Shown piece after piece: positions 24,878 through 33,794 of a DNA stretch of 64,000 bases. The stretch lies in the NCBI RefSeq assembly GCF_001997345.1, contig NZ_CP019606.1, forward strand, positions 1,984,001-2,048,000, given 5' to 3'. The position numbers and the translations under genes were made by a program. The notes below the pieces were generated by a model that was given only the letters and a program-made list of their open reading frames with translations, made no database searches and was not told where the DNA came from. This DNA is from Tessaracoccus aquimaris. GTDB taxonomy: Bacteria > Actinomycetota > Actinomycetes > Propionibacteriales > Propionibacteriaceae. Numbering within the stretch: the first letter of the stretch is position 1; each line of letters starts with the position of its first letter.

Positions 24878-25285
24878 GTGCACCGGATCCTGATCGGCTT
24901 GACCGCCGCCCTCGCCCTGACTGGCTGCGCGGCCGCTGCCGTCGACCCGGTCACGCCCCCGCCGTCGAGCCTGACGGCCGCGGCGGTGCCCGAGGACGGC
25001 CAGGCGCTGCGCGACCTCGGCTTCGGCAACGCCCCCGAGGGTTTGTCCGTTCCGCGCGGCGCGGAGATCTCGGACCGGGTCGACTCCGCCAACAACATCA
25101 CCGTCGTGATGACGGCACCCGACGCCCTTGAGGTCGCTGACTACCTGCGCCGCACGCTCCCGACGCTGGGCTTCACCATCACGGGCGACGCTCAGAACTC
25201 GCTGATCTTCGAGGGCGGCGGCTGGCAGGGCGCCTTCACGGCGTCGAAGGGGTACGCGGCACTGACTCTTCGCACCGATCGCTGA
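24878..25285 (+). CDS. small lipoprotein, function unknown
   Basis: 135 residues. The signal peptide ends in the lipobox LTGC (lipidated Cys at residue 17). The mature part has a short Pro-rich linker and an alpha/beta segment (ITVVMTAPDALEVADYLRRT, LPTLGFTI, LIFEGGGWQGAFTASKGYAALTLRTDR) resembling small proteins that judge charge or oligomer surfaces; no family was recognised. GTG start, leaderless. Divergent from the sigma factor, 75 bp apart, so the two may share control. Confidence 0.7.
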   Translation: MHRILIGLTAALALTGCAAAAVDPVTPPPSSLTAAAVPEDGQALRDLGFGNAPEGLSVPRGAEISDRVDSANNITVVMTAPDALEVADYLRRTLPTLGFTITGDAQNSLIFEGGGWQGAFTASKGYAALTLRTDR

Positions 25286-25296
25286 TCGGATCGGAC

Positions 25297-25302
25297 TAGG
25301 CT
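25297..25302 (+). promoter_or_regulatory. -10 box of the MscS-family gene
   Basis: TAGGCT 7 nt before ATG. Confidence 0.45.
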
Positions 25303-25309
25303 CGGCAGC

Positions 25310-26917
25310 ATGCCTGAGGAAAGTGCGCTCGACACGCTGACCGTCATCGGCTGGGGCGCGCTCGGCGTGGTGATCGGCGGTGCCGTCTCGATCGTGATCT
25401 CGCTGGTGACCCGCCTCATCATCCGGCGCCGCGAGAGGCTGCGCCTTGTCATCCGCCACATGCGCGTCGCGGTGCGGGTGTTCATGATGCTGCTCGGCGG
25501 TGGGGTCGCGGTGCTGATCGCCACCGCCCCGTCCGCCTACGCGCCCTCGCCCGAGTGGCGGCCCGTGTTCGTCCAGGTCTTCACGATCGTGATGATCCTG
25601 GCGAGCGCGCTGCTGCTGACCAGCCTGATCCGCGCCGTCGAGGGCTCGATACTGCACCGCGACTCCGACGACTCCGCGGAAGAAACGCCGCACTACCGCC
25701 GGGTGCGCACCCAGATGCAGGTCATCGACCGGGTGTTGATCGCCCTGGTGTGGCTGTGCGCGCTGGCCGGGGCGCTGCTGACCTTCCCCGCCTTCCGGGC
25801 CGTCGGCACGTCTCTGATCGCCTCCGCGGGCCTGCTGTCGATCGTGGCGGGCCTCGCGGCGCAGTCCTCGCTGTCGAACATCTTCGCAGGCATGCAGATC
25901 GCCTTCTCCGACGCGCTGCGCGTCGGCGACCTGGTGGTGTTCAACGAGCAGATGGGCTCGGTCGAGGAGATCACGCTCACCTACGTCGTGGTGCGCACCT
26001 GGGACGACCGCCGCTGGATCGTGCCGAGTTCGACCTTCACGAACGCGGCTTTCGAGAACTGGACCCGCCGCGAGCCGCGACTGCTCGGGACCGTCGAGTT
26101 CGACCTCGATTGGCTCGCCCCCGTCGAGGCGCTGCGCGTCGAACTGATCCGACTGGTGCGCGCAAGCGACCTCTGGGACGGCCGCAGCGCCAACCTGCAG
26201 GTCACCGACTCGACGGGTGGCTACGTCAAGGTGCGCGCCGTCGTCTCCGCCGCCACCTCCGGCGACCTGTGGGACCTGCGCTGCTACGTGCGCGAGGAGA
26301 TGATCAACTGGCTGCAGCAGCACGCCGTCTACGCCCTCCCCCGCACCAGGCTGGAGCCCGAGACCACCACCGCGCCGACGTTCGAGGAGCGCGAGGACTT
26401 CGTCGAAAAGGTCGTCGACGAGTGGGAGAAGGAACAGGCAGACGAGCAGACCCAACTGATGCCGGCGGCCGAGGTCGACGACGCAGACGACGACGATGAG
26501 GGCGCGCTGCCGAAGTGGCTCGCCTCCTGGCTGGTGCAGCGCCGCAAGGACGACGACGCCGAGCCCGAGGGACGCCCCGAGCAGGAGAGCCCCGCCGAGA
26601 CCACCCTGTCGTCGAAGAGCCCCGAGGCGCGGCTGTACTCCGGCTCCCCGGAGGCCGAGGAACGCAACCGCCAGATGTCAGGGCCGAGCGCAGCGGACAT
26701 GGCCGAGCGGGAGAAGACCGCCGAGCGGAAGTTGCGCACCGGGGAGCAACCCGCCGTCGACCACGAGGGCACCCCGTCCGGCCGATCCGCAGGCGGCACG
26801 GAGGAGGCAGCGGCCCCAGGAAGCGCGTTGGCGCTCGACCACCCGGAGCGCCCCCGCGAACGCCTCACCGAGACCCGGATCCTGCCCAAGATCGACGACC
26901 CCGACGACTCCCCCTAG
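25310..26917 (+). CDS. MscS-family mechanosensitive ion channel with long charged tail
   Basis: 535 residues. Membrane segments at about 12-35, 48-70, 78-105 and 140-165 lead into the pore helix IASAGLLSIVAGLAAQSSLSN and the beta domain (FSDALRVGDLVVF, VEEITLTYVVVRTWDDRRWIVPSS, FENWTRR). Residues after about 360 form a ~175-residue hydrophilic tail, highly acidic (EVDDADDDDEGALP) and then rich in Glu/Pro/Ser/Arg, absent from E. coli MscS. Expected to release solutes on osmotic downshock; the tail may regulate gating or bind partners. Confidence 0.88.
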   Translation: MPEESALDTLTVIGWGALGVVIGGAVSIVISLVTRLIIRRRERLRLVIRHMRVAVRVFMMLLGGGVAVLIATAPSAYAPSPEWRPVFVQVFTIVMILASALLLTSLIRAVEGSILHRDSDDSAEETPHYRRVRTQMQVIDRVLIALVWLCALAGALLTFPAFRAVGTSLIASAGLLSIVAGLAAQSSLSNIFAGMQIAFSDALRVGDLVVFNEQMGSVEEITLTYVVVRTWDDRRWIVPSSTFTNAAFENWTRREPRLLGTVEFDLDWLAPVEALRVELIRLVRASDLWDGRSANLQVTDSTGGYVKVRAVVSAATSGDLWDLRCYVREEMINWLQQHAVYALPRTRLEPETTTAPTFEEREDFVEKVVDEWEKEQADEQTQLMPAAEVDDADDDDEGALPKWLASWLVQRRKDDDAEPEGRPEQESPAETTLSSKSPEARLYSGSPEAEERNRQMSGPSAADMAEREKTAERKLRTGEQPAVDHEGTPSGRSAGGTEEAAAPGSALALDHPERPRERLTETRILPKIDDPDDSP

Positions 26918-26939
26918 CCATCGGCGGGGGCGGGCCCGC

Positions 26940-27410
26940 TCAGAGGGTGAAGACGACGTCGCGCGGGTCCTGTTCGACAACCAGCAGCATCGCGTCGAGG
27001 CGTTCCTGACGCGGGGTGGGCAGCGCGTCGACCGGGAACCACGCCACCTCGGTCGACTCCTCGTCGGCGACGTACGGCTCGCCCGAGATCCAGCGGGCCC
27101 GGAAGCCATGGTCGAGGAAGCGGCAACGGTCGCCGTTGGGGTAGGTGATCTCCTCCATCACGACCGTCCACAGCAGTCGCTCGACCTCGATGACGACGCC
27201 CGCCTCCTCGAGCGCCTCCCGAACCGCCGTCTCGGACGGGTGCTCGCCCGGGTCGACGATGCCGCTGATCGGAGCCCACTCGCCCGTGTCGGAGCGCCTC
27301 ACAAGCAGCACCTCATCGCCGCGAACCACGAGCGCGTTGGCGCCCATCAGCCACAGCGGCGCGTGGCCGATCGTGGCGCGGAGGTCGACGATGAAGGGGG
27401 GCGTAGGCAT
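26940..27410 (-). CDS. Nudix hydrolase
   Basis: 156 residues. A complete Nudix box G-x5-E-x7-REU-x-EE-x-GU is present, from GIVDPGE to EALEEAGV. The upstream strand WAPISG and the preceding LWLMGANALVVRGDEVLLVRR fit the MutT-like fold. The substrate cannot be deduced; the short N-terminal PPFIVDLRATIGHAPLWL is typical of actinobacterial Nudix proteins. ATG at 27410; a CAGTGT hexamer 7 nt upstream could be its -10. Convergent with the MscS gene, 22 bp apart. Confidence 0.88.
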   Translation of the reverse strand: MPTPPFIVDLRATIGHAPLWLMGANALVVRGDEVLLVRRSDTGEWAPISGIVDPGEHPSETAVREALEEAGVVIEVERLLWTVVMEEITYPNGDRCRFLDHGFRARWISGEPYVADEESTEVAWFPVDALPTPRQERLDAMLLVVEQDPRDVVFTL

Positions 27411-27417
27411 GTGCTCA

Positions 27418-27423
27418 ACACTG
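27418..27423 (-). promoter_or_regulatory. weak -10 candidate of the Nudix gene
   Basis: CAGTGT 7 nt before ATG; fits the spacing rule, not the TANNNT consensus. Confidence 0.25.
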
Positions 27424-27467
27424 GCACAACCTTTGGACCAAGCCGCGCGACACGGCGGGGCGGCTAC

Positions 27468-27473
27468 TAGACT
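27468..27473 (+). promoter_or_regulatory. candidate -10 of the carboxylase alpha gene
   Basis: TAGACT 30 nt upstream of the GTG. The leader carries AGGAGG at 27492-27497, so this gene, unlike its neighbours, is not leaderless. Confidence 0.4.
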
Positions 27474-27503
27474 CGCCCCTAGTCCGAAGCCAGGAGGATC
27501 ACA

Positions 27504-29279
27504 GTGGGCAACGAGGCCATCCAGAAGGTTCTGATCGCAAACCGGGGAGAGATCGCCGTGCGGGTGATCCGCGCAGCCAGGGACGCCGGAATCGGGTCGG
27601 TGGCGGTCTACGCCGACTCGGATGCCGACTCGCTCTTCGTTCCTCTGGCCGACGAGGCCTACGCGCTCAACGGCGCCACCCCGGCCGACACCTATCTCAA
27701 CATCGACAAACTGCTCAGCGTCGCGGAGCGCTCCGGCGCCGACGCCGTCCACCCCGGCTACGGCTTCCTTGCCGAGAACGCCGACTTCGCCCGCGCCGTG
27801 ATCGGCGCTGGCCTGACCTGGATCGGCCCACCACCCGAGGCCATCGAGGCGCTCGGCGACAAGGTGCGGGCCCGCCACATCGCGCAGAAGGTCGGCGCGC
27901 CGCTGGTTCCCGGCACCGCCGACCCTGTCGCCAACGCCGCTGAGGTCGTCTCGTTCGCGGAGCAGCACGGGCTGCCGATCGCCATCAAGGCGGCATTCGG
28001 CGGCGGTGGCCGCGGCCTCAAGGTCGCCCGGACTCTCGAGGAGGTGCCCGACATGTTCGAGTCGGCCACCCGCGAGGCCGTGACGGCGTTCGGCAGGGGC
28101 GAGTGCTTCGTGGAGCGCTACCTGGACAAGCCGCGCCACGTCGAGACGCAGTGCCTGGCCGACTCGCACGGCAACGTGGTGGTCGTCTCGACGCGCGACT
28201 GCTCGCTGCAGCGCCGCCACCAGAAGCTTGTCGAGGAGGCCCCCGCGCCGTTCCTCACCGACGATCAGATGACCCGGCTGTACGAGTCGAGCAAGAAGAT
28301 CCTCAAGGAGGCGGGCTACGTCGGCGCGGGCACCTGCGAGTTCCTCGTCGGCCTCGACGGCACGATCTCCTTCCTCGAGGTCAACACCCGCCTGCAGGTC
28401 GAGCATCCGGTCTCGGAGGAGGTCACCGGGCTCGACCTGGTGCGCGAGATGTTCCGGATCGCCGCGGGCGAGGAACTGGGCTACGACGACCCAGAGATCC
28501 GCGGCCACTCGATCGAGTTCCGGATCAACGCGGAGGACCCGGGCCGCAACTTCATGCCGGCACCAGGCACCCTGACGAAGTGGCACGCCCCGAGCGGCCC
28601 CGGCGTCCGCGTCGACGAGGGCTACCACGCGGGCATGACTGTGCCGGGCGCGTTCGACTCTCTGGTCGCCAAGGTGATCGTGACAGGCGCGAGCCGCGAG
28701 CAGGCCATCGAGCGCTCCCGCAGGGCGTTGGCCGAACTGAAGATCGAGGGGATGCCGACGGTGGTCCCGTTCCACGTCGCTGTCCTCACCGACCCCGCCT
28801 ACACCGCAGAGGGCGGCTCGTTCGACGTGCACACCCGCTGGATCGAAACGGACTTCACCGGCCAACTGGCGCCCTACAGCGGAGAGCTCGGCGAGGACGA
28901 GGACCAGTTGGAGCCGGAGATCATCACGGTTGAGGTCAACGGCAAGCGCGTGGAGGTCAAGTTGCCCGGCGGGCTGGGCGCGCGGGCCAAGTCCCCCAAG
29001 TCGGCCAAGCGCCCCACGCGGCGCGACCGCGGCGGGAGCAAGGTCTCTGCGCCAAGCGGCAACTCGCTCACCACGCCGATGCAGGGAACCATCGTCAAGG
29101 TCAACGTCGAGGAGGGGCAGAGCGTCTCCGAGGGCGACGCGATCGTCGTGATCGAGGCCATGAAGATGGAGCAGCCGCTCAACGCGCACCGCGACGGGGT
29201 CATCGCGTCCCTGTCGGTCGCCCCGGGCGACGCAGTCACGGCGGGGCAGTTGCTCTGCGAGATCGTCGATGCCGACTGA
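27504..29279 (+). CDS. accA3: acyl-CoA carboxylase alpha subunit: biotin carboxylase + biotin carrier
   Basis: 591 residues. Biotin carboxylase domain (1-450): [35 protein letters not shown], the ATP-grasp glycine loop [30 protein letters not shown], and the active-site segment [21 protein letters not shown] linker follows, then the carrier domain with biotinylation site EAMKMEQP (Lys554). Works with AccD5/AccE for acetyl- or propionyl-CoA carboxylation and is biotinylated by BirA. GTG start with an AGGAGG site 6 nt upstream. Confidence 0.95.
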   Translation: MGNEAIQKVLIANRGEIAVRVIRAARDAGIGSVAVYADSDADSLFVPLADEAYALNGATPADTYLNIDKLLSVAERSGADAVHPGYGFLAENADFARAVIGAGLTWIGPPPEAIEALGDKVRARHIAQKVGAPLVPGTADPVANAAEVVSFAEQHGLPIAIKAAFGGGGRGLKVARTLEEVPDMFESATREAVTAFGRGECFVERYLDKPRHVETQCLADSHGNVVVVSTRDCSLQRRHQKLVEEAPAPFLTDDQMTRLYESSKKILKEAGYVGAGTCEFLVGLDGTISFLEVNTRLQVEHPVSEEVTGLDLVREMFRIAAGEELGYDDPEIRGHSIEFRINAEDPGRNFMPAPGTLTKWHAPSGPGVRVDEGYHAGMTVPGAFDSLVAKVIVTGASREQAIERSRRALAELKIEGMPTVVPFHVAVLTDPAYTAEGGSFDVHTRWIETDFTGQLAPYSGELGEDEDQLEPEIITVEVNGKRVEVKLPGGLGARAKSPKSAKRPTRRDRGGSKVSAPSGNSLTTPMQGTIVKVNVEEGQSVSEGDAIVVIEAMKMEQPLNAHRDGVIASLSVAPGDAVTAGQLLCEIVDAD

Positions 29280-29292
29280 GCCGGCCTGAGGC

Positions 29293-30126
29293 TCAGCCGA
29301 TCGTCGGCGCCGCGAACGCGAGCACCACGCCCAGGATCAGCATCAGCGCGTAGCCGATGGCCAGTCCCGTCGGGAACGGCGGGAGGCGCAGCGGCTCGAC
29401 CGGGGTGTCTCCGAGCAGCTTGCCGAGGAAGATGAAGCTCATCGGCGCGAACACCGTCATGGCGATGCTCGCGATGGCGATGATGATCTTCTCCCCGAGC
29501 GTCGACGTCATGGGGGTGATGGAGAGCATCACGATCTGGACGGCGACCATCCAGCCGATCGCGATCAGCCACGGGAACCAGGCGTAGCTGCGCGCGAGGC
29601 GCAGGTCCTCGCCCGCGAACCTTGCGACGTGGCCCGCGAACCGCCGTGCCTGCCAGAACATGCCGAGGATGCCGAGGGCTAGCGCGACCATCGCGGCGAT
29701 GAAGCCGCCGCCGAGGGCGTCGTTGGCCACGGCGGTGTCGCCGGCCCCGAACGGGGTGATGACGAGGTAGGCGACCGCCTCCTGCAGCGAGGTGAACCCC
29801 ACCCACAGCCACAGCAGGTGCGCGGTCCCGCCGCGGGCTCTGAGCGGCGTCCAGTAGGTCATCAGAAGGCCGAGGACCAGGCTGACCGCCGGACCAGCGA
29901 GGGCGGCGATCGCGACGGCCTGCGGCGTCATCTCCCCGGCATGGGAGACGGCGAACGAATACAGCGTGCTCGGATTGCCGAGCAGCGCCCCGGCGACCCA
30001 GTGCCCGCACTCGTGGATCAGGACGGTGATGGCGGAGCCGAGCAGCAGCGCGAACACGCTCGCGAGGACGACTCTGCGGTAGTCAGGTGCGGTTTCGGTG
30101 GCCGGGGCGAGGTCCATGACGGACAT
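29293..30126 (-). CDS. M50-like membrane protein with HECGH motif
   Basis: 277 residues with about seven hydrophobic segments. LIHECGHWVAG lies in the first helix and matches the HExxH of site-2-protease-type (M50) membrane metallopeptidases. The second metal motif (LDG/NxxPxxxxDG) is not evident, so it may be a peptidase relative or a non-peptidase member. The start is an ATG with AGGGGG upstream, 13 codons into the open frame. Tail-to-tail with the carboxylase gene (13 bp). Confidence 0.6.
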   Translation of the reverse strand: MSVMDLAPATETAPDYRRVVLASVFALLLGSAITVLIHECGHWVAGALLGNPSTLYSFAVSHAGEMTPQAVAIAALAGPAVSLVLGLLMTYWTPLRARGGTAHLLWLWVGFTSLQEAVAYLVITPFGAGDTAVANDALGGGFIAAMVALALGILGMFWQARRFAGHVARFAGEDLRLARSYAWFPWLIAIGWMVAVQIVMLSITPMTSTLGEKIIIAIASIAMTVFAPMSFIFLGKLLGDTPVEPLRLPPFPTGLAIGYALMLILGVVLAFAAPTIG

Positions 30127-30179
30127 CCTGCCCCCTGCCAGGGTCGCCGACTGCTGACGATGCACAGGCAGATGCCCAT

Positions 30180-30208
30180 CCGGACAGGGAGGCCACCCTG
30201 AAGCCCGG
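30180..30208 (-). terminator. hairpin after the lacI-family gene
   Basis: CCGG..CAGGG pairs with CCCTG.CCGG around a small loop, just past the LacI stop; imperfect, so modest support. Would end the seven-gene operon. Confidence 0.35.
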
Positions 30209-30210
30209 TC

Positions 30211-31248
30211 TCAGATGACGACGACTCCTCCGTCGGTCCGCAGCGAACTGGCCCTCGGCTTCAGCACCGGGTCGAGGATGATCCTCGCGTTGGTCATCTG
30301 GCCACCGCGCGCCCTCGTCGCCAGCAACTGCCCCGCCCAGCGGCCCAGCTCCTCAGACGGCTGCTCCACGACCGTGACCTGCGGTTCGACCATCAGGTTC
30401 CAGCGGTCGTCATCGACGCCAACCAGGCCGACCTCAGGCCCGATCGCCCTACCTTGGCTCCGCAGCGCGGAGAAGGCCTCACCGGTCAGGGTGTTGGTCG
30501 CGGCGAAGATGGCGTCGGCATCCGTCGCGGCGATCAGACGGGCAACCTCAGCGGGCCGGTCTTCATGGAACGGGAGTGAGAAGACCCGTGCATCCGGGAC
30601 GGGATGTCCGGCGGCCGCCATCGCCGCGCGGAAGCCCTCCTCACGTTCGCGCATCGGAGAGATGTCCGTCGTATGGTTCAGCACCATCGGCGAGAACCGC
30701 CCCTGCTCCAGCAGATGATCTGCGGCGAGGTGACCGATCATGCGGTTGTCGACCGCGATGGAGTCGCCGCCGAAGCCGGCGACGGTACGGTCGACGGTGA
30801 TCACAGGAATACCCGCCCGGTCGAACGGTCGCAGGTGGCTCGGCTTCGGGGAGGCGGCCGCGATCAGCACGCCCGAGACCCGGTGCGCGATCACCGTCTC
30901 TATCGAGGCCCGCTCCCTGGCTGGTTCCTCGCGTGTGTTGCACAGCACCACCGAGTAGCCCTCGGCGTTGGCCACCTTCTCGAATGCTTCAAGGAGGCGG
31001 ACGAAGAATGGGTTGCGCACGTCCGGCACGATCGCGGCCAGCAGGTCGGAGCGCTGACGGCGCAACGCACGGCCCGCACCGTTGGGCCGATAGCTGATCT
31101 CCTTCGCCGCGGCCAGCACCCGTTCCGCGAGTTCAGGTGCGACGCTGGGATGGCCGTTCAGCACCCGGGACACGGTCGCGATGGACACCCCTGAGGCACG
31201 GGCCACGTCGGTGATCGTGGGATCCTTCTCGCGCTGCTGCGTCATCAC
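30211..31248 (-). CDS. LacI-family repressor of the D-arabinan operon
   Basis: 345 residues. The N-terminal helix-turn-helix and hinge are textbook LacI: TITDVARASGVSIATVSRVL and VLAAAKEISYRPNGAGRALR. The periplasmic-binding-like effector domain follows (LLAAIVPDVRNPFFVRLLEA, FAATNTLTGEAFSALRSQG). Its ATG overlaps the GH116 stop by 4 bp (ATGA), so it is the last gene of the operon it presumably controls. The predicted target is the GAAATCGTTTTC site 56 bp upstream of the first gene. The effector is expected to be a mono- or oligosaccharide made by the pathway. Confidence 0.9.
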   Translation of the reverse strand: MMTQQREKDPTITDVARASGVSIATVSRVLNGHPSVAPELAERVLAAAKEISYRPNGAGRALRRQRSDLLAAIVPDVRNPFFVRLLEAFEKVANAEGYSVVLCNTREEPARERASIETVIAHRVSGVLIAAASPKPSHLRPFDRAGIPVITVDRTVAGFGGDSIAVDNRMIGHLAADHLLEQGRFSPMVLNHTTDISPMREREEGFRAAMAAAGHPVPDARVFSLPFHEDRPAEVARLIAATDADAIFAATNTLTGEAFSALRSQGRAIGPEVGLVGVDDDRWNLMVEPQVTVVEQPSEELGRWAGQLLATRARGGQMTNARIILDPVLKPRASSLRTDGGVVVI

Positions 31249-33794
31249 CGCTCCACCACAAGCGGTCCATCGTCGACGCCGAGATCTGCGGCCACCCGGA
31301 AGCGCGCTCCGTCCTCGCCACGCACAACGGCACGCACCTTGAGCCGACCTCGGTGGCAGCGCAAATCAACCGAATCCTGACGGACCACTGCAGTTCCCCA
31401 TCCCTCTCCAGTCAGGATCGGGTAGCTACCGTCGCGCCCGACCCGAAGCGTCCCGTCGATCTGATTCCAGCTGAGCCCTAGGGATGCTTCGAACAGGCTC
31501 CAGCCGGACATGGCCCTGACGTAGTGGTCGCCGCATTCGATCTCGTTGAAGGGATTCCGACGCCGACCGTCGTGCCGAGTCCATACTGCGTCCGCGATGG
31601 CCTCGGCTTCACCCAGAAGCCCCTCCCGCACGCAGTGTGCCGCGACCTGGTATTCCACCCCGGTCCACACCTCGTCACAGTACAGCGTCGGAACCTCCGG
31701 GCGGCCTCCGTCCGGCCACGTGCACAGCACCAGTCCACGTTCCCCCCGCATCGCATAAGGCCGCTGCGTCTCGGTCCCTGCGTCATCGAGGAGGTTGTGG
31801 CGAACCACATTGGCAAGGGCTTCGCGGACGTGGTCCTCGGGCAGGAGGTAGCCGAGCTCCAGTTCGTGCGCCCACCACTGGCCGATCAGTTGGTCTGCCA
31901 GGCAGCCCCTACCCCACTGATGCATGTCCGGCAGGTCCGGATCTGGCACCTGAACGTAGTAGCCACCGGAGAAGCAGGCTTCGTCAAGGGCGGCCGAGGA
32001 GCGCTCAAAGCGCGCGCGCCAGCCCTGCGCGAGAAGATCTTCACCGATCAGGCGCGCCAGCTCCTCGGCCGCCCTCAGCGCCGCCAGCCAGTAGGTACCC
32101 ATGTAGGTGTTGGCTCCGTGCAAGCCGATGTCGTAGGTGCTCGGCTGGATTCCGTGCAGGAGGCCCGTGTCGTCTGGATCCCACGTGGTGGCAATGTGCC
32201 CCATCAGCCTTTCGATCCCCGCCCAGCGCGACCGGATCCATTCCAGGTCCACCGCGCCGCGGCGAAGCTCGCGGTCGGTCTTGAGGACCGCGCCGCACAT
32301 GCCGTCGAGGGCCGGCTGGTCAGGGGCACCCACGGGGCCGTCGCCGTGCTGCCTCAGGTATCGGGGTAGGTGGACCCGATGCGGCAGCGCCCCCGAAGGC
32401 GCCTGCATCAGGTCGAGCTCAGTCTCGCGCATCGACCGTTCGAGAGCAGGGAACAGGGCGGCCCCGGCCTGGGCGTAGTTCCACACGTGTGTGCAGTTCA
32501 GCGGGCAGGCACCCCCGACGTCACCCGACCACATCAGGGTCGACTCCCCCAGCAGCCCCTCGTAGCCGTAGAAGTTGCCGTCGTGGGTCCTGAAGGTGGT
32601 CGGGGTGCGCAGCGGTATGGGTTGGGCCGCCAGGTGGGTGCGCCACCGTTCCGGGAGGTCGACGGCGTTCAGGGCGTCGACCCACCGACCGGTGTCTTTC
32701 CAGTGTGCGTCCCAGTTGTTGAGCGCGTCGTCCGCGACGGCCAGGGCATCGGGGAACCGGGTTGCGTAGTGGTTGCCGATCCAGAACCTCGTGGGGCCGA
32801 CCTCGGGTCGGTCGGGTCCGTACTGGACGAAGTCGACGTAGCGGTTGGGGAAGTGCCAGGCGAGCACGAAGCGCACCGTGACGCTGGAATCCCCCGGGAT
32901 CTCGTTGTGAGCGACGAGCGCGCCCAGCCAGGTTGAGCCCTGCGGACTTGGCCCGAACCGTGGCTCAGGCCCACTCTGCTGCCCGACCTGCACCCACGGC
33001 GCGACGCCGAGCACCGTCTGGTCGCCCCAGGGGGCGAGCACCCGGAGGAAGTCGAACAACTCGTCGGGGTCCTCGAAACAGGGCAGCGCGACCACCCGGT
33101 CCGCTTCGCAGGAGAGGACCTGCTGGCCGGACCACGGTGACGACGGCGCCACGCTGGGGTTGTCCATCACCAGGTCTGCTCTTGTCCCGGAGCGGCGGAA
33201 GCGGTTCACGTTGCCGCCGTATCCCGGGGCGCGCACGCCGCGCGGGTTCAGATGGGGGTCGAGCCCGACCGCGTTGTGCGCCGCGAACGCGAGCCACGTC
33301 CAGGCTGTCACCTCCGAGGTGTTGACGAGTTCGACGTCGACCAGGATGGCTGGCAGCCCCGACGCGTCGGCGTCGCCAGGGACCAGCGGCGAGACGGCCT
33401 TGACCTTGACCACAATCGGGCCGCCGGTGTCGTGGGTGACATCCGCGACCGGATAGGTCGCGGTCATCGATGTGCTGGTCCCCCCGTGGGCAGCGATCAG
33501 GTCACGCTGCCAGGCAGGGACCAGGTCGTCGTTGACCATGGGGGTTGCGGGCCTGCCGTGTGCGCCGGGATCATCGCGCTCGGCCTGGAGCACCATGGTC
33601 TGGTTCAGGATCGGCTCCAACTGCTGGACCCGGAGCGCCATGAACGTGCCAGGCAGGTCGCCGTGGTGCGTACCGACGTTAATCAGCTGGGCCTGCCGAA
33701 AGCCGCCGTCGGAGCCCAAGGCGATGGAGCCTGTCCCGATGCCGCCGAGCGGCATGGCGACGGCCGGATGGTCGTTCGGGTTCCAGGTCGTCAT
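31245..33794 (-). CDS. GH116-family glycoside hydrolase, predicted exo-beta-D-arabinofuranosidase
   Basis: 849 residues, no signal peptide, so cytoplasmic. An N-terminal beta-sandwich domain (MPLGGIGTGSIALGSDGGFRQAQLIN; AWTWLAFAAHNAVG) precedes the alpha6 barrel catalytic domain: CPLNCTHVWNYAQAGAALFP, GIQPSTYDIGLHGANTYMGT and EIECGDHYVRAMSGWSLFEA. This is the two-domain layout of GH116 (non-lysosomal glucosylceramidase/DUF608). Most members cut beta-glucosides or xylosides, but one recalled 2023 study reports a GH116 exo-beta-D-arabinofuranosidase acting beside GH172 and GH183. The neighbours here point to that activity. Starts inside the permease stop (ATGA) and ends inside lacI. Confidence 0.85.
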   Translation of the reverse strand: MTTWNPNDHPAVAMPLGGIGTGSIALGSDGGFRQAQLINVGTHHGDLPGTFMALRVQQLEPILNQTMVLQAERDDPGAHGRPATPMVNDDLVPAWQRDLIAAHGGTSTSMTATYPVADVTHDTGGPIVVKVKAVSPLVPGDADASGLPAILVDVELVNTSEVTAWTWLAFAAHNAVGLDPHLNPRGVRAPGYGGNVNRFRRSGTRADLVMDNPSVAPSSPWSGQQVLSCEADRVVALPCFEDPDELFDFLRVLAPWGDQTVLGVAPWVQVGQQSGPEPRFGPSPQGSTWLGALVAHNEIPGDSSVTVRFVLAWHFPNRYVDFVQYGPDRPEVGPTRFWIGNHYATRFPDALAVADDALNNWDAHWKDTGRWVDALNAVDLPERWRTHLAAQPIPLRTPTTFRTHDGNFYGYEGLLGESTLMWSGDVGGACPLNCTHVWNYAQAGAALFPALERSMRETELDLMQAPSGALPHRVHLPRYLRQHGDGPVGAPDQPALDGMCGAVLKTDRELRRGAVDLEWIRSRWAGIERLMGHIATTWDPDDTGLLHGIQPSTYDIGLHGANTYMGTYWLAALRAAEELARLIGEDLLAQGWRARFERSSAALDEACFSGGYYVQVPDPDLPDMHQWGRGCLADQLIGQWWAHELELGYLLPEDHVREALANVVRHNLLDDAGTETQRPYAMRGERGLVLCTWPDGGRPEVPTLYCDEVWTGVEYQVAAHCVREGLLGEAEAIADAVWTRHDGRRRNPFNEIECGDHYVRAMSGWSLFEASLGLSWNQIDGTLRVGRDGSYPILTGEGWGTAVVRQDSVDLRCHRGRLKVRAVVRGEDGARFRVAADLGVDDGPLVVER

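Noticed and set aside
27411..29189. Minus-strand open frame extending the Nudix gene by about 590 codons
   Set aside because: The extension is antisense to the carboxylase alpha gene; only the last 156 codons carry Nudix sequence.
29277..29295. TGAGCC/GGCTCA hairpin between the carboxylase and M50-like genes
   Set aside because: Only 6 bp and built largely from the stop codons; too weak to call a terminator.
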